From positions 127,447 to 191,446 of the forward strand of contig JAFLBR010000010.1 in the NCBI GenBank assembly GCA_017303795.1: 64,000 nucleotides of DNA, in the 5' to 3' direction. The notes beneath the pieces are model-generated. The model saw only the letters and a program-made list of their open reading frames with translations. It did no database searches and had not been told where the DNA came from. Of this stretch, positions 24,771-33,978 are shown piece after piece. Numbering within the stretch: the first letter of the stretch is position 1; each line of letters starts with the position of its first letter. This DNA is from Cytophagales bacterium (GTDB taxonomy: Bacteria; Bacteroidota; Bacteroidia; Cytophagales; Cyclobacteriaceae). Both the position numbers and the translations under genes were made by a program.

Positions 24771-27383
24771 TTAACGCACACTTAACTTATGCTGCACTTC
24801 CAACAAATGCTTTTGCTTAGCCGGTTCGCGCTGAGCCTTGCTGAATGCGGTATGATATTTATGCGATTGTAGAAACGTACGTTGCACCAGATTCCACTCG
24901 CGTTCGGTTTCTACTGCGCCAACTGCTTTTAACTCTTCGTAAAGTCGGGCCCCTATTTCAAAAAAATCATCGCGACCGAGATAATCCAAATCAGCATCGC
25001 ACAAAATGTTTTCAAGTCTGGTAGCGGGCGATTGCGGAAGTTTTGTAGCGAGTATCATTCCGGTAATCTGTTCAATTACTTCTGTGGGAAGATTAAACTG
25101 AGGCAGTATCTCCTTTGCCATCTCGGCACCAAGAGCTTCATGATCTTTCGGTGCTTTTATAAAACCAACATCGTGTAGCACGGCTGCCAACCGAAGTAAT
25201 TTAATGTCCGCTTCGTTGGCTTGCTCTCCCGCAGCAATAACCTGAACAGCCTGCAGCACATCCAGTACATGCGCCAGATTATGATAAGCGTGGTTAGGCA
25301 TTTTGTCGTGCAGTAATTGAAGCACAAACTCTTCTGCCTGCACAAAGTTATCTTTAATCTCAACCGGAGTATGCTGCCGGAATGAAGTGAGTAATGGATC
25401 TACCTGCCACCAGATCAGGTCAACATCATTAGTCTGTAAGGCTTTGGCATACCACGCCTTTGCATTTTCTATTTCGCCTAAACCGAGGCAGGCATGAACC
25501 AGGTAAATATTTACACCTTTCTCCTGATTAGCACTTCTGGAAAGTAATTCATCAAAAAGTTTTTGCGCTTTGGCTGATTCATTCAAGTGTGCATAAGCCA
25601 CAATCTGATAAGCCAACATGGAAGGTGGCCTGACATCAGATGCACTCAATCCTTTCTCCAATGCTTCCGCAGCTTCTTTAAATTTTCCAGTGGTGAGATT
25701 AACTCTTCCAAGCAAATCGTAAAAGCGTAACACACCAGGAAATAATTTTAGGCCTTCGTTCAATACCGTTAATGCATCCACATAAAAACCACGGAGGTAG
25801 AAACTCAACGCCCGGTAATTATAACAAGCAATAGAACCCGGCTCTATCTTTTGTGCTGCTTCCACCCATGTGGCAGCTTCATCAAAGCGCCCCATCATAT
25901 TTAATACATAACTATAGGTATAAAACGCCAATGCATTGTTGGCATTTAATGCGATGGCTTGCAACAACGCGCGCTCAGCCTCAATAAAGTTTTTATCAAT
26001 AAAGAAAGTAACAAATGCTTTCGTCAGGTAATCGTTATCGGTTGGCCCGCGTTGCAAGGCTTCATTCAGATACCGGGTAATATCTGGTTTGGCTTGTGCT
26101 GGCGATAAGTCTCCGTTCCACGACATGCGGGCGGAATAGGAACTGGCTAAATATGAATACGCTTCTTTAAAATCAGGATCAAGTTGAATCGCATTCTTAA
26201 AATGTTCGGAAGCTAATTTATAACCAGCCACATTCCATTGATTAAACGCATGGCGGCCCTTCAAAAACTGATCGTACGCTTCCATGTTGCGTGTAGGCAA
26301 TGCATTAAGACTATGCTTTTGCTCCGGACTCAAGGAAACTTTTAATTGTTCAGCTACTACCTCGGCTACGGTATTTTCTATTTCGAAAATATCTTCCAGA
26401 CTTTCGGTAAACATACGCGACCATACCGGCTGGTCTTTCTGCGCATCAATCAACTGCACGTTTATCCGCACTTTATCTTTGCGTGCCTGTGCGCTACCTT
26501 CAATTATATATTTCACACCCAACTCGGCACCAATCTCTGGGGCCGACTTGGTTGTTTTTTTATAGCGCATTACCGATGTGCGGGAGATAACCCTGAACTG
26601 CGGCAAGGCTGATAAGTGCATCAGAATATTTTCGGTAATACCATCTGCAAAATATTCCTGACCCGGATCGTGTGAAAGATTGGCAAACGGCAACACCGCT
26701 ACCGATTTGTCTGACACCTCTGTATAGGTATGCTCGTCTTTTTGTGTGGGCAATGCATGTGAATACTCAGCAGAGATTTCTTTATGCGGGTTTCGGATAG
26801 CTTGTAAAATTGCTTTTACAGCATACGCTACTTTGTTTACCTGATCGCGATAAAAAGTTTTGGCAAGATTCTGTTCGCGTTTGTCGTTTGCCGTAAGCGG
26901 TCGGTTAACGCCTGGCTCGCGATAAATAAAATCAATGGATCGCAGAACTGCACCAAGTTCATTTTCAACCAACGTTTTATCTTCTGTTTCCAAATCGTGA
27001 ATACGAATGGGTAAAATTCTACTGGTTACATTTCCATTGATCAACTTTATATCCTTCCCTATCGGATCGTTTTTTAAAGTCTTACAATAGGCACAAAACT
27101 CGTTGTTCCAGGCAAAGGATTTCGTATCGGCATAGGTCTGCGAAAGTATCGGAATAAAAATCAGGCTCTTCAGTTTAAGCTCCAGCGACTTATCTACATT
27201 ATGAGTATCGAGTAAACCATCGTAGGCGTTGGTATCGAAGTAAAGTGAGATTGGTTCTTTGATGGTTGCCGCCAATTCTTCTTGCAATGCTTTTACAAAC
27301 TCCGTTACCCAACCACTTCTATTATCGTTATGCCGGTAAGAGATGAAGATGTCGTATTCTAAGGTGGGGATGATTGAAGGCAT
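24771..27383 (-). CDS. TIR - TolB-like - TPR - HD-phosphohydrolase fusion protein
   Basis: 870 aa from the ATG at 27383 (MPSIIPTLEYDIFISYR), which matches the paralogue's start; the frame runs 40 codons further but into the neighbour. TIR domain (about 8-155): DIFISYRHND, LYFDTNAYDGLLDTHNVDKSL, and SFAWNNEF with the Glu where TIR NADases carry theirs. TolB/FlgO-like domain (about 222-345): VAVLPFANLSHDPGQEYFADG. TPR array (about 375-640). HD domain (about 693-860): YHNLAH, LHDVGF, DADLDYLG, a complete H...HD...D metal set. TolB-TPR usually follows a nucleotide cyclase; here TIR takes that place. Activity of TIR and HD is inference. Confidence 0.85.
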   Translation of the reverse strand: MPSIIPTLEYDIFISYRHNDNRSGWVTEFVKALQEELAATIKEPISLYFDTNAYDGLLDTHNVDKSLELKLKSLIFIPILSQTYADTKSFAWNNEFCAYCKTLKNDPIGKDIKLINGNVTSRILPIRIHDLETEDKTLVENELGAVLRSIDFIYREPGVNRPLTANDKREQNLAKTFYRDQVNKVAYAVKAILQAIRNPHKEISAEYSHALPTQKDEHTYTEVSDKSVAVLPFANLSHDPGQEYFADGITENILMHLSALPQFRVISRTSVMRYKKTTKSAPEIGAELGVKYIIEGSAQARKDKVRINVQLIDAQKDQPVWSRMFTESLEDIFEIENTVAEVVAEQLKVSLSPEQKHSLNALPTRNMEAYDQFLKGRHAFNQWNVAGYKLASEHFKNAIQLDPDFKEAYSYLASSYSARMSWNGDLSPAQAKPDITRYLNEALQRGPTDNDYLTKAFVTFFIDKNFIEAERALLQAIALNANNALAFYTYSYVLNMMGRFDEAATWVEAAQKIEPGSIACYNYRALSFYLRGFYVDALTVLNEGLKLFPGVLRFYDLLGRVNLTTGKFKEAAEALEKGLSASDVRPPSMLAYQIVAYAHLNESAKAQKLFDELLSRSANQEKGVNIYLVHACLGLGEIENAKAWYAKALQTNDVDLIWWQVDPLLTSFRQHTPVEIKDNFVQAEEFVLQLLHDKMPNHAYHNLAHVLDVLQAVQVIAAGEQANEADIKLLRLAAVLHDVGFIKAPKDHEALGAEMAKEILPQFNLPTEVIEQITGMILATKLPQSPATRLENILCDADLDYLGRDDFFEIGARLYEELKAVGAVETEREWNLVQRTFLQSHKYHTAFSKAQREPAKQKHLLEVQHKLSVR

Positions 27384-27420
27384 ATTGCAAATAGGTGCTA
27401 GTGGCTTAATATCGGCATAA

Positions 27421-30162
27421 TTACTTAACCGGGCCCAAATACTTATCGTACCATGCCAATGTCTCTTTCGTGAGGCCGGTTTTCGGAACCAGGTGCCCCG
27501 CATCGAATACGATGATTTGCTTTTTATCTTTTGGTGTTCCTAGTAAATCGAACATTGGCTTCTGCGAAGTTTCGATCGGGAAGAAGAGATCGTGCTTGCC
27601 GTTGAGCATAAGAATGGGTTGCGTAACACGCGGAAGGAAATTAATCTGGTCGGCTTCAGGTAACGCTTTGTTCATGGCCATACCGCCTACATTCAGCACT
27701 ACTACTTTAATTCTTTTCTCCAAGGCTGGGATTATGCCACCCATAAAGCCGCCCCAACTCCAGCCAAAGTAACCAAGTTTTTCAACTTGCATATCAGCAC
27801 GTGTTTCGAGGTAGTCAATAGTACGACCAAAATCTTTTCGCCACATAATTACATGATCGCGATAAAAAATAGTTTCATCTGGCAAATCGGAATGAAGTTC
27901 ATCATGCCGCTCGTTTGTACCTTTATAAACAGGAATAATCAACGCCCGTCCATCCTTCAAAATAAAATCCATACGGGTGGTGTATAAGTCCACATCATAC
28001 TTTACTGAATAAATATCGTTTGAAGCTGGAAACATAACGATGGGCTGATAAGGTGGCTTAGCATGCTTCGGCAGGTAGACATAAGCTTGCATGCGTTCTT
28101 TATTGTATCCAGCTTCAAACGATACTTTTTCTATCGACCAAAGCTCGCGGTCAATAATAGTTTCAACTTTCTCTTCAAGCGGAATATTATCATAGGCATA
28201 TAACCGGGAAAAAATCTCGAACGTCTTATCGTCAACTGGCTTCTCTTTTCTATAATCGCGAAAAGCCAACGGCACTGGCTTTACCAAAAAACTCATTGTA
28301 GTGTCACCCGGCAATTCTTTGATACATCTAAAGCCATTAGCTAAACTACGGTCAAAAGGTTGCGCCAGGTAGCTATCGTTAAATGCAAATGTAGGATCGT
28401 TACACCCGCCTCCCAGAATATATTTTTGATCTTTCTCGTTCGAATCATTCAGACACCACTCGCGAACGTTACCCGCCAAATCATAAATGCCTCGTGTGCT
28501 GAAACCTGTCGAATTTCCTACAGCTGTAGTGCTTGTTCCAGTATAATTACTCAACGGAACAATGTTCTCAGTTCGGCCTGTTGCCGCAACCACACCCCAG
28601 TGAAAAACACTTGGTAATTGTTTGTTCGCGAACGCTGCGTATGCGTCAGCTTCGTACCAACTCACTCCGGCAACCGGGTGATTTTCATGACCGTCTGCAT
28701 AAATACCAGCCTCCCATGTGGATGGGCCCGGTCTACCGGTTCGGTCAACCATTTTTGCCATTGCCGATTCCCAACTAACAATCTTTCCATCAATGACAAA
28801 CGTATGCTTCCAAAATTTTTTATCTGTATATCCACCCGCATCTATAAACTGTTTGAATTGTTCGTTCGATACCTCATAGCGATCCATTAAAAAACTATTT
28901 ACGGGTACCGCTTCCGTTTGCTCAAGTCCAACAATATTCAGATAGGTTTCCTGATCTGGTATTCTGACCATGTTTTCAGGAAGCGATTGGATACTATCAA
29001 GTTTTAGTACCCGCTTTGCCGGTGGAAAAGGAATAGCAGTTGCCCACTCGATAGTTTGAAATCCGGCTTTCCTGATTTCAATGCGAAGAAAACTGCGCGG
29101 GAAGCGCACGCTGTCGAGCGGAGTAATGCCAGCCAGTCGCCATACGTCACCAGGTCTATCATAATCTTTCCACCAAATTTCTGCTCCGGTTGGTTCTGTA
29201 TCGATAATAGCAGGAGTTGATACGACAGGCCATAACTTAATAAGGGAAGAGTCTTTTGGAATAAATTTTCCAGCTTCAAGCGCAAGGTCGAATGCCGCAG
29301 TAGGGACGCGGAAATTTTCATCTACCAGTTTTTGTATGGCTGGGAGAAATTCATTCTTAGCCTGTTGTTTATTCAGATAATTTGGAATAAACAAAAAGCC
29401 GAGAGCCATCAGCAATATAAGGGGCAGTAACCAAATGAGGTATTTGATCTTTGAGGAAGTTGAAATCTGCCTTTCTTTTTCACCAGTAACTTTCTGCGTT
29501 GAATGTGTTGGTTGTATAACTTCTTTTTTGGCTTCAGGCAAAACCTTTGCTGCAGCCTGCGGATGCTTCAAGGCATGGATAATCTCTTTGATGGCCCGCG
29601 CAACCTTATTGATCTGATCCCGATAGAGAACCTGGTTTGCACCTTTAATTTGCTCATCATCCTTCGCACGAAGCGGCCTGTTTACACCTGGCAGTCGATA
29701 AATAAAATCAACCGGACGTAAAACACTTTCCGTGGTAGATTCAAAAAGTTTTAAGTCCTCGTCATCCAGATCGTGAATGCGCACCGGAAGAAAACGATCA
29801 GCAACATTCCCATTAGACAACCTTACACTTTTGCCAAACTGATCCTTACTGCTGATTTCCAAAAATGGCAACAGTTCGCTTGTCCATGCAAATGATTTAG
29901 TGTCGCAGTACGTTTGGGAGAGTATCGGAATGAAGATGAGGCTGTTGAGTTTTGCCTCCAGGCTCTTGTTTACATTGTGGGTTTCCAACAAACCGTCATG
30001 TGTGTTCGAATCAAAATAAATAGAAACATCTTCCTTGAAAGTTGCCTCCAATTCTTTTTTGAGATTGTCAATAAATTCTGTTACCCAACCATCGTATTTA
30101 TTATCTTTTTGTCGATAAGAGATGAATACATCGTATTCGAAGCCAGGTATGATTGAAGCCAT
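27421..30162 (-). CDS. TIR - TM - PEGA - FGE-like - alpha/beta-hydrolase fusion protein
   Basis: 913 aa from the ATG at 30162. The TIR module (about 5-215) closely parallels the downstream gene: YDVFISYRQKDN, SFAWTSEL, PGVNRPLRAKD, LYRDQINKVARAI. One membrane helix follows (about 245-265, IKYLIWLLPLILLMALGFLF), then a PEGA-like beta domain (about 312-380, DTEPTGAEIWW), a formylglycine-enzyme-like lectin fold (about 392-617: MDRYEVSNEQFKQFI, GVSWYEADAYAAFANK, DLAGNVREWC, ANGFRC) and an esterase (about 640-913) with GWSWGG (Ser about 800), NGKHDLF and DAGHLVP as catalytic triad. The active cysteine pair of true FGE is not evident. First gene of the signalling island, 37 bp before the next. Confidence 0.85.
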   Translation of the reverse strand: MASIIPGFEYDVFISYRQKDNKYDGWVTEFIDNLKKELEATFKEDVSIYFDSNTHDGLLETHNVNKSLEAKLNSLIFIPILSQTYCDTKSFAWTSELLPFLEISSKDQFGKSVRLSNGNVADRFLPVRIHDLDDEDLKLFESTTESVLRPVDFIYRLPGVNRPLRAKDDEQIKGANQVLYRDQINKVARAIKEIIHALKHPQAAAKVLPEAKKEVIQPTHSTQKVTGEKERQISTSSKIKYLIWLLPLILLMALGFLFIPNYLNKQQAKNEFLPAIQKLVDENFRVPTAAFDLALEAGKFIPKDSSLIKLWPVVSTPAIIDTEPTGAEIWWKDYDRPGDVWRLAGITPLDSVRFPRSFLRIEIRKAGFQTIEWATAIPFPPAKRVLKLDSIQSLPENMVRIPDQETYLNIVGLEQTEAVPVNSFLMDRYEVSNEQFKQFIDAGGYTDKKFWKHTFVIDGKIVSWESAMAKMVDRTGRPGPSTWEAGIYADGHENHPVAGVSWYEADAYAAFANKQLPSVFHWGVVAATGRTENIVPLSNYTGTSTTAVGNSTGFSTRGIYDLAGNVREWCLNDSNEKDQKYILGGGCNDPTFAFNDSYLAQPFDRSLANGFRCIKELPGDTTMSFLVKPVPLAFRDYRKEKPVDDKTFEIFSRLYAYDNIPLEEKVETIIDRELWSIEKVSFEAGYNKERMQAYVYLPKHAKPPYQPIVMFPASNDIYSVKYDVDLYTTRMDFILKDGRALIIPVYKGTNERHDELHSDLPDETIFYRDHVIMWRKDFGRTIDYLETRADMQVEKLGYFGWSWGGFMGGIIPALEKRIKVVVLNVGGMAMNKALPEADQINFLPRVTQPILMLNGKHDLFFPIETSQKPMFDLLGTPKDKKQIIVFDAGHLVPKTGLTKETLAWYDKYLGPVK

Positions 30163-30210
30163 TATCAAATATAATAGAAACCCAACTCACTCGTGCATTT
30201 ATCCCAGTTG

Positions 30211-30723
30211 TTAAAATTCCCCGGCCATTATCTGCATCAACTCCACACGCTCGCCATCGGGTCCACCCACAAAAGCTTGCTTTGCTTCAATGCCTTTGGC
30301 TTTCACAACTCTAACAGGAAGTAATGCTTCGGCACCAGCACCCATGGCGCGGGAAAAAGCGGCATCAATATCCTGCACATCTATACCCACATGTTGAAAG
30401 AGAAACGCAACCGGGCGATTGGTTGTGTCCGCCACCTGTTCAGACAGCTCAAACACAAAATCCTGATTGGGAAACTTCAGAAAAGCCATTTTAACCGGTC
30501 GCACCAATTCTGTTCCATCGGGTTGGGTGGCAATCAGCGTATCTAACCAGTTTGTTACCTCAAAATCAAATGCTTGCGTATAAAACTGAATTGACTTTTC
30601 AAGATCAGAAACATAGAGCATTACGTGGTTTACACGGGGTGAAATAGCCTGATGCTGGTTGTTGTTATTACAACTTACAATGACTAAAATCAGCAGACTG
30701 GCTATGGCTATTCTGGATCTCAT
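30211..30723 (-). CDS. VOC-family (glyoxalase-like) lipoprotein
   Basis: 170 aa. Lipoprotein signal MRSRIAIASLLILVIVSC with Cys18. A single VOC module follows: RVNHVMLYVSDLEKSIQFYT at the first beta-alpha-beta, then QHVGIDVQDIDAAFSRAMGAG and GGPDGERVELMQ. Candidate metal positions are the His in NHVML, the His in QHVGID and the Glu in ERVELM. VOC proteins include glyoxalase I, dioxygenases and resistance proteins; an exported lipoprotein form is less common and its substrate is unknown. Same strand as the TIR genes, 48 bp upstream of the first TIR start, so co-transcription is possible. Confidence 0.88.
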   Translation of the reverse strand: MRSRIAIASLLILVIVSCNNNNQHQAISPRVNHVMLYVSDLEKSIQFYTQAFDFEVTNWLDTLIATQPDGTELVRPVKMAFLKFPNQDFVFELSEQVADTTNRPVAFLFQHVGIDVQDIDAAFSRAMGAGAEALLPVRVVKAKGIEAKQAFVGGPDGERVELMQIMAGEF

Positions 30724-30739
30724 GGGGTTTTGGGTTGTT

Positions 30740-30747
30740 CAAAGATA
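30740..30747 (-). promoter_or_regulatory. Candidate -7 element (TATCTTTG) for the VOC lipoprotein / TIR island
   Basis: A minus-strand TATCTTTG, an exact TAnnTTTG match, lies 16 nt upstream of the ATG at 30723. If the VOC gene and the TIR genes form one unit, this is the head promoter of the whole island. The -33 element is not clear. Confidence 0.45.
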
Positions 30748-30786
30748 TTCAATCACCAGAACAATATTTGAATTAAAGAGGCACAG

Positions 30787-30828
30787 ACCTTTCAGGTCTT
30801 TAGGCCAGTTAGAAAAGACCTGAAAGGT
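30787..30828. repeat. Perfect 14-bp inverted repeat (ACCTTTCAGGTCTT type)
   Basis: ACCTTTCAGGTCTT (30787-30800) and its exact reverse complement (30815-30828) flank a 14-nt loop and are followed by a T-run. It sits between two divergent genes, where no transcript needs ending. Each arm itself contains an AAAGGT/ACCTTT palindromic core like the elements at 35384-35496, so it looks like a dispersed palindromic repeat. Read on the plus strand it could also work as a terminator. The rest of the 30724-30936 gap holds only the VOC promoter. Confidence 0.6.
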
Positions 30829-30936
30829 TTTTTCAATCGAAGGTCAAATTCAGATTTAACCGTACATCCCATTCCTGTTTCAGGCCCCCACGGTTTCCCC
30901 TACTTTAAACCTTTATTTTAAACTGAACCATAACCT

Positions 30937-33900
30937 ATGAAGAAGCGATTACTATTTATCATCGCGCTGATCAGTTATGCTGGCAGTGTTTTCGCACAGG
31001 AAACATTTCCGCGTAACGATGTGAAGGACAACCGGGCTGGGTTGTTTGCTTTTACTAATGCCACTATTGTGGTAGATGCGCAAACTACTATTCAAAATGC
31101 CACCTTGCTGATTAAAGGCAGCCGCATTGAACAGGTGGGCGCCAACCTGGCTGTACCCAAAGGCTATACCACTGTAGACCTAAAAGGAAAATACATTTAT
31201 CCGGCACTGGTAGATGCATTTACCAGTTACGGAATTACCGAACCTGAGCGTACCCGTGGCGGTGGCTTTGGCGGTGCCGAACAAATGGCAAGCAAAACCA
31301 AAGGTGCATACAATGCCAACCAGGCAATCCGATCGCATTACAATGCTGCCGATGAATTTTCTATCGATACCAAACTGGCAGACGAACTTCGCAAGCAAGG
31401 TTTTGGTGCGGTGCTTACTTCCAAGGCCGATGGTTTGGCCCGTGGTACTTCAGCCTTTGTTTCACTATCTGAAAAAAATGACAACACTGCGCTTATTCGT
31501 CATAAGGTTGCTGCACATTATTCATTAGAGAAAGGATCATCTACGCAAACTTATCCCTCTTCATTGATGGGTTTTATTGCCGTGTTACGCCAAACTTATC
31601 TGGATGCCGAGTGGTTTGGCAGCCAGAACCCAAGGCCATTTGCCGATAACTCGTTGGAAGGCTGGATTCAAACTCAAAAATTACCACAGGTTTTTGCTGC
31701 AACCAGTTGGATGAACTCACTGCGTGCGGATAAACTTGGCGATGAGTTTGGTGTACAATATATCATCAGAGGTTCGGGCGATGAGTACAAACGTATAAAT
31801 GAAATCAAAGCTACTAAAGTTACATTCATTGTGCCGGTAAACTATCCCGATGCGTATGATGTGGAAGATCCATTTGATGCCGAACGGATTTCCATTGCTG
31901 ACATGAAACATTGGGAACTTGCTCCTACCAACCTGGCTGCGTTAGAGAAAAACGGAGTTCCGTTTGCCATTACTACTAATGGATTAAGAAAGACTTCTGA
32001 TTTCCTTGCCAACATCCGCAAAGCCATTGAAAACGGATTGACTGAAACAGCTGCACTGAAAGCACTTACCGCTACACCAGCTCAACTTCTAAATGTGAGC
32101 GATCAGGTAGGAAGTATTAAGAAAGGCTTGCTGGCCAACTTCATCATTACCTCCGGCAAATTGTTCGATGAAAAAACAATCATTCATCAAAACTGGGTAC
32201 AAGGTGAGGCCTATTCCATAAAGCCATTGGAAACCAAAGACTTCAGCGGCAATTATAATCTAAGCTTCAACAACCAATCGTTTACATTAGAAGTAACCGG
32301 TGAACCCGGCAGCCACAAGGCAAAAGTTAAAGTGAACGATTCAACCTCATTCGATGCTACCACAACTTTTGGAAAGGACCTGATCACGCTAAGTTTTAAA
32401 CCCAGCAAACAAAGCACGGGTAACATAAGATTATCAGGCTGGAGCGAAACCACCGGCTGGAAAGGTAAGGGCCAATTAGTAGATGGTACCTGGATTACAT
32501 GGACCGCCACCCGCACAGGTGATGTGGCCAAAGCAGCAGCAAAAAATACTCCTACCGAAAAGAAAGAAGAACTTGGTAAAGTGATCTTTCCGTTTACCGG
32601 ACATGGTTACCCGGCATTACCGGTTGCCGAAACTATTCTGATCAAGAATGCAACGGTATGGACTAACGAAGGCGATGGTGTTTTACAAGGTGCTGACATT
32701 TTATTGAAAGATGGTAAGATTGCCAAAATCGGAAAGAACCTGAGCGAACCCGGTGCCCGTGTGGTTGATGCCAGCGGTAAACACGTAACGCCTGGCATTA
32801 TCGATGAACACTCGCACATTGGTGCAGCCAGTATAAACGATGTGGCTTCAAACTCAGGTATGGTTCGCATTGGCGATAACTTAGATGCTGAAAACATAAA
32901 TGTATACAGAGCATTGGCTGGCGGTGTGGTTGCTGTGCAGGTGTTGCATGGTTCGGCCAACCCTATTGGCGGCCAGTCTGCACTAATCAAATTACGTTGG
33001 GGCGAATCACCTGAGAATCTGAAGATTCAAGGTGCTGATGGCTTTATCAAATTTGCGTTGGGCGAAAATGTAAAACGCAGCAGTAATGCAAGTTCAATCC
33101 GCTTTCCGCAAACCCGTATGGGTGTAGAGCAGGTTTATGTAGATGCCTTTACCAATGCTCAAGAGTATGATAAAAAATGGAAGGCTTACAATGCAATTCC
33201 TCTAAAGGAAAAAGCTGGTGCACTTAAACCACGCAGAGATCTGGCCGATGAAACCATGCTTGAAATTCTGAACAAGAAAAGATTCATCAGTTGTCACTCG
33301 TATGTACAATCAGAAATCAACATGCTGATGGATGTAGCTGAACGTTTCAACTTCCGCGTAAATACCTTTACACACATTCTGGAAGGGTATAAAGTAGCCG
33401 ACAAAATGAAAGAACACGGTGTGGCTGCTTCTACGTTTGCCGATTGGTGGAATTACAAATGGGAAGTGCGCTATGCTATTCCTTACAATGCCGCAATCAT
33501 GCACCGCGAAGGTGTTGTTACAGCTATTAACTCTGATGATGCCGAAATGGGCCGCAGATTAAATCAGGAAGCTTCCAAGTCGGTAAAGTATGCTGGTATC
33601 TCAGAAGAAGATGCCTTGAAAATGGTTACGCTTAACCCGGCAAAAATGCTTCACCTCGACAACCAGATGGGAAGCTTGAAAGTTGGTAAGTCGGCCGATG
33701 TGGTGCTGTGGACCAATCATCCGCTTTCGGTTTATGCACGTGCTGAAAAAACCATCATTGATGGTAAAGTGTATTACGACATCGAGAAAGATGCCGAAAA
33801 CAATAAAGCACTGAATGCCGAGCGTGCACGCCTGATTCAAAAGTTGAAGAATGCCAAGAAATCAGGCATGCCAACCCAGCGCCCTGACTCCCGCAGCCAG

Positions 33901-33960
33901 GCCGAGTTCCATTGCGATGATGTATTGGGCGAAGAATCAATGGAACACTTTGATCATTAA
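30937..33960 (+). CDS. Secreted double-domain amidohydrolase
   Basis: 1007 aa with a Sec signal (MKKRLLFIIALISYAGSVFAQ). Two amidohydrolase modules are fused. The N-terminal one (about 30-430) has the cap and barrel skeleton (GKYIYPALVDAFTSYG, ALTATPAQLLNVSDQVGSIK) but no HxH at the metal site. The C-terminal one (about 565-960) has DEHSHIGA (HxH), SCHSYV, NTFTHILEG, NSDDAEMGRRLNQEA (Asp) and NPAKMLHLDNQMGSLKVGK, so it should be catalytically competent. A beta-rich segment (about 435-520) separates them. It resembles periplasmic imidazolonepropionase-like hydrolases. The next gene, 18 bp downstream, is a related amidohydrolase. Substrate unknown. Confidence 0.88.
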   Translation: MKKRLLFIIALISYAGSVFAQETFPRNDVKDNRAGLFAFTNATIVVDAQTTIQNATLLIKGSRIEQVGANLAVPKGYTTVDLKGKYIYPALVDAFTSYGITEPERTRGGGFGGAEQMASKTKGAYNANQAIRSHYNAADEFSIDTKLADELRKQGFGAVLTSKADGLARGTSAFVSLSEKNDNTALIRHKVAAHYSLEKGSSTQTYPSSLMGFIAVLRQTYLDAEWFGSQNPRPFADNSLEGWIQTQKLPQVFAATSWMNSLRADKLGDEFGVQYIIRGSGDEYKRINEIKATKVTFIVPVNYPDAYDVEDPFDAERISIADMKHWELAPTNLAALEKNGVPFAITTNGLRKTSDFLANIRKAIENGLTETAALKALTATPAQLLNVSDQVGSIKKGLLANFIITSGKLFDEKTIIHQNWVQGEAYSIKPLETKDFSGNYNLSFNNQSFTLEVTGEPGSHKAKVKVNDSTSFDATTTFGKDLITLSFKPSKQSTGNIRLSGWSETTGWKGKGQLVDGTWITWTATRTGDVAKAAAKNTPTEKKEELGKVIFPFTGHGYPALPVAETILIKNATVWTNEGDGVLQGADILLKDGKIAKIGKNLSEPGARVVDASGKHVTPGIIDEHSHIGAASINDVASNSGMVRIGDNLDAENINVYRALAGGVVAVQVLHGSANPIGGQSALIKLRWGESPENLKIQGADGFIKFALGENVKRSSNASSIRFPQTRMGVEQVYVDAFTNAQEYDKKWKAYNAIPLKEKAGALKPRRDLADETMLEILNKKRFISCHSYVQSEINMLMDVAERFNFRVNTFTHILEGYKVADKMKEHGVAASTFADWWNYKWEVRYAIPYNAAIMHREGVVTAINSDDAEMGRRLNQEASKSVKYAGISEEDALKMVTLNPAKMLHLDNQMGSLKVGKSADVVLWTNHPLSVYARAEKTIIDGKVYYDIEKDAENNKALNAERARLIQKLKNAKKSGMPTQRPDSRSQAEFHCDDVLGEESMEHFDH

Positions 33961-33978
33961 TCTTTAAGCGCTAATAAG

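Noticed and set aside
27384-27503. Upstream extension of the TIR-HD ORF by 40 codons.
   Set aside because: It runs into the TIR-esterase gene and lacks TIR sequence; the ATG at 27383 gives the same start pattern as the paralogue.
13906-30162. Calling the island a Pycsar or CBASS defence system.
   Set aside because: The cyclase is fused to a receiver and has ATP-type residues, no CD-NTase is present, and the TIR proteins have other tails. The resemblance is noted as a hypothesis only.
30166-30173. Minus-strand TATATTTG before the TIR-esterase start.
   Set aside because: It ends only 3 nt before the ATG, too close for a normal leader; kept as coincidence.
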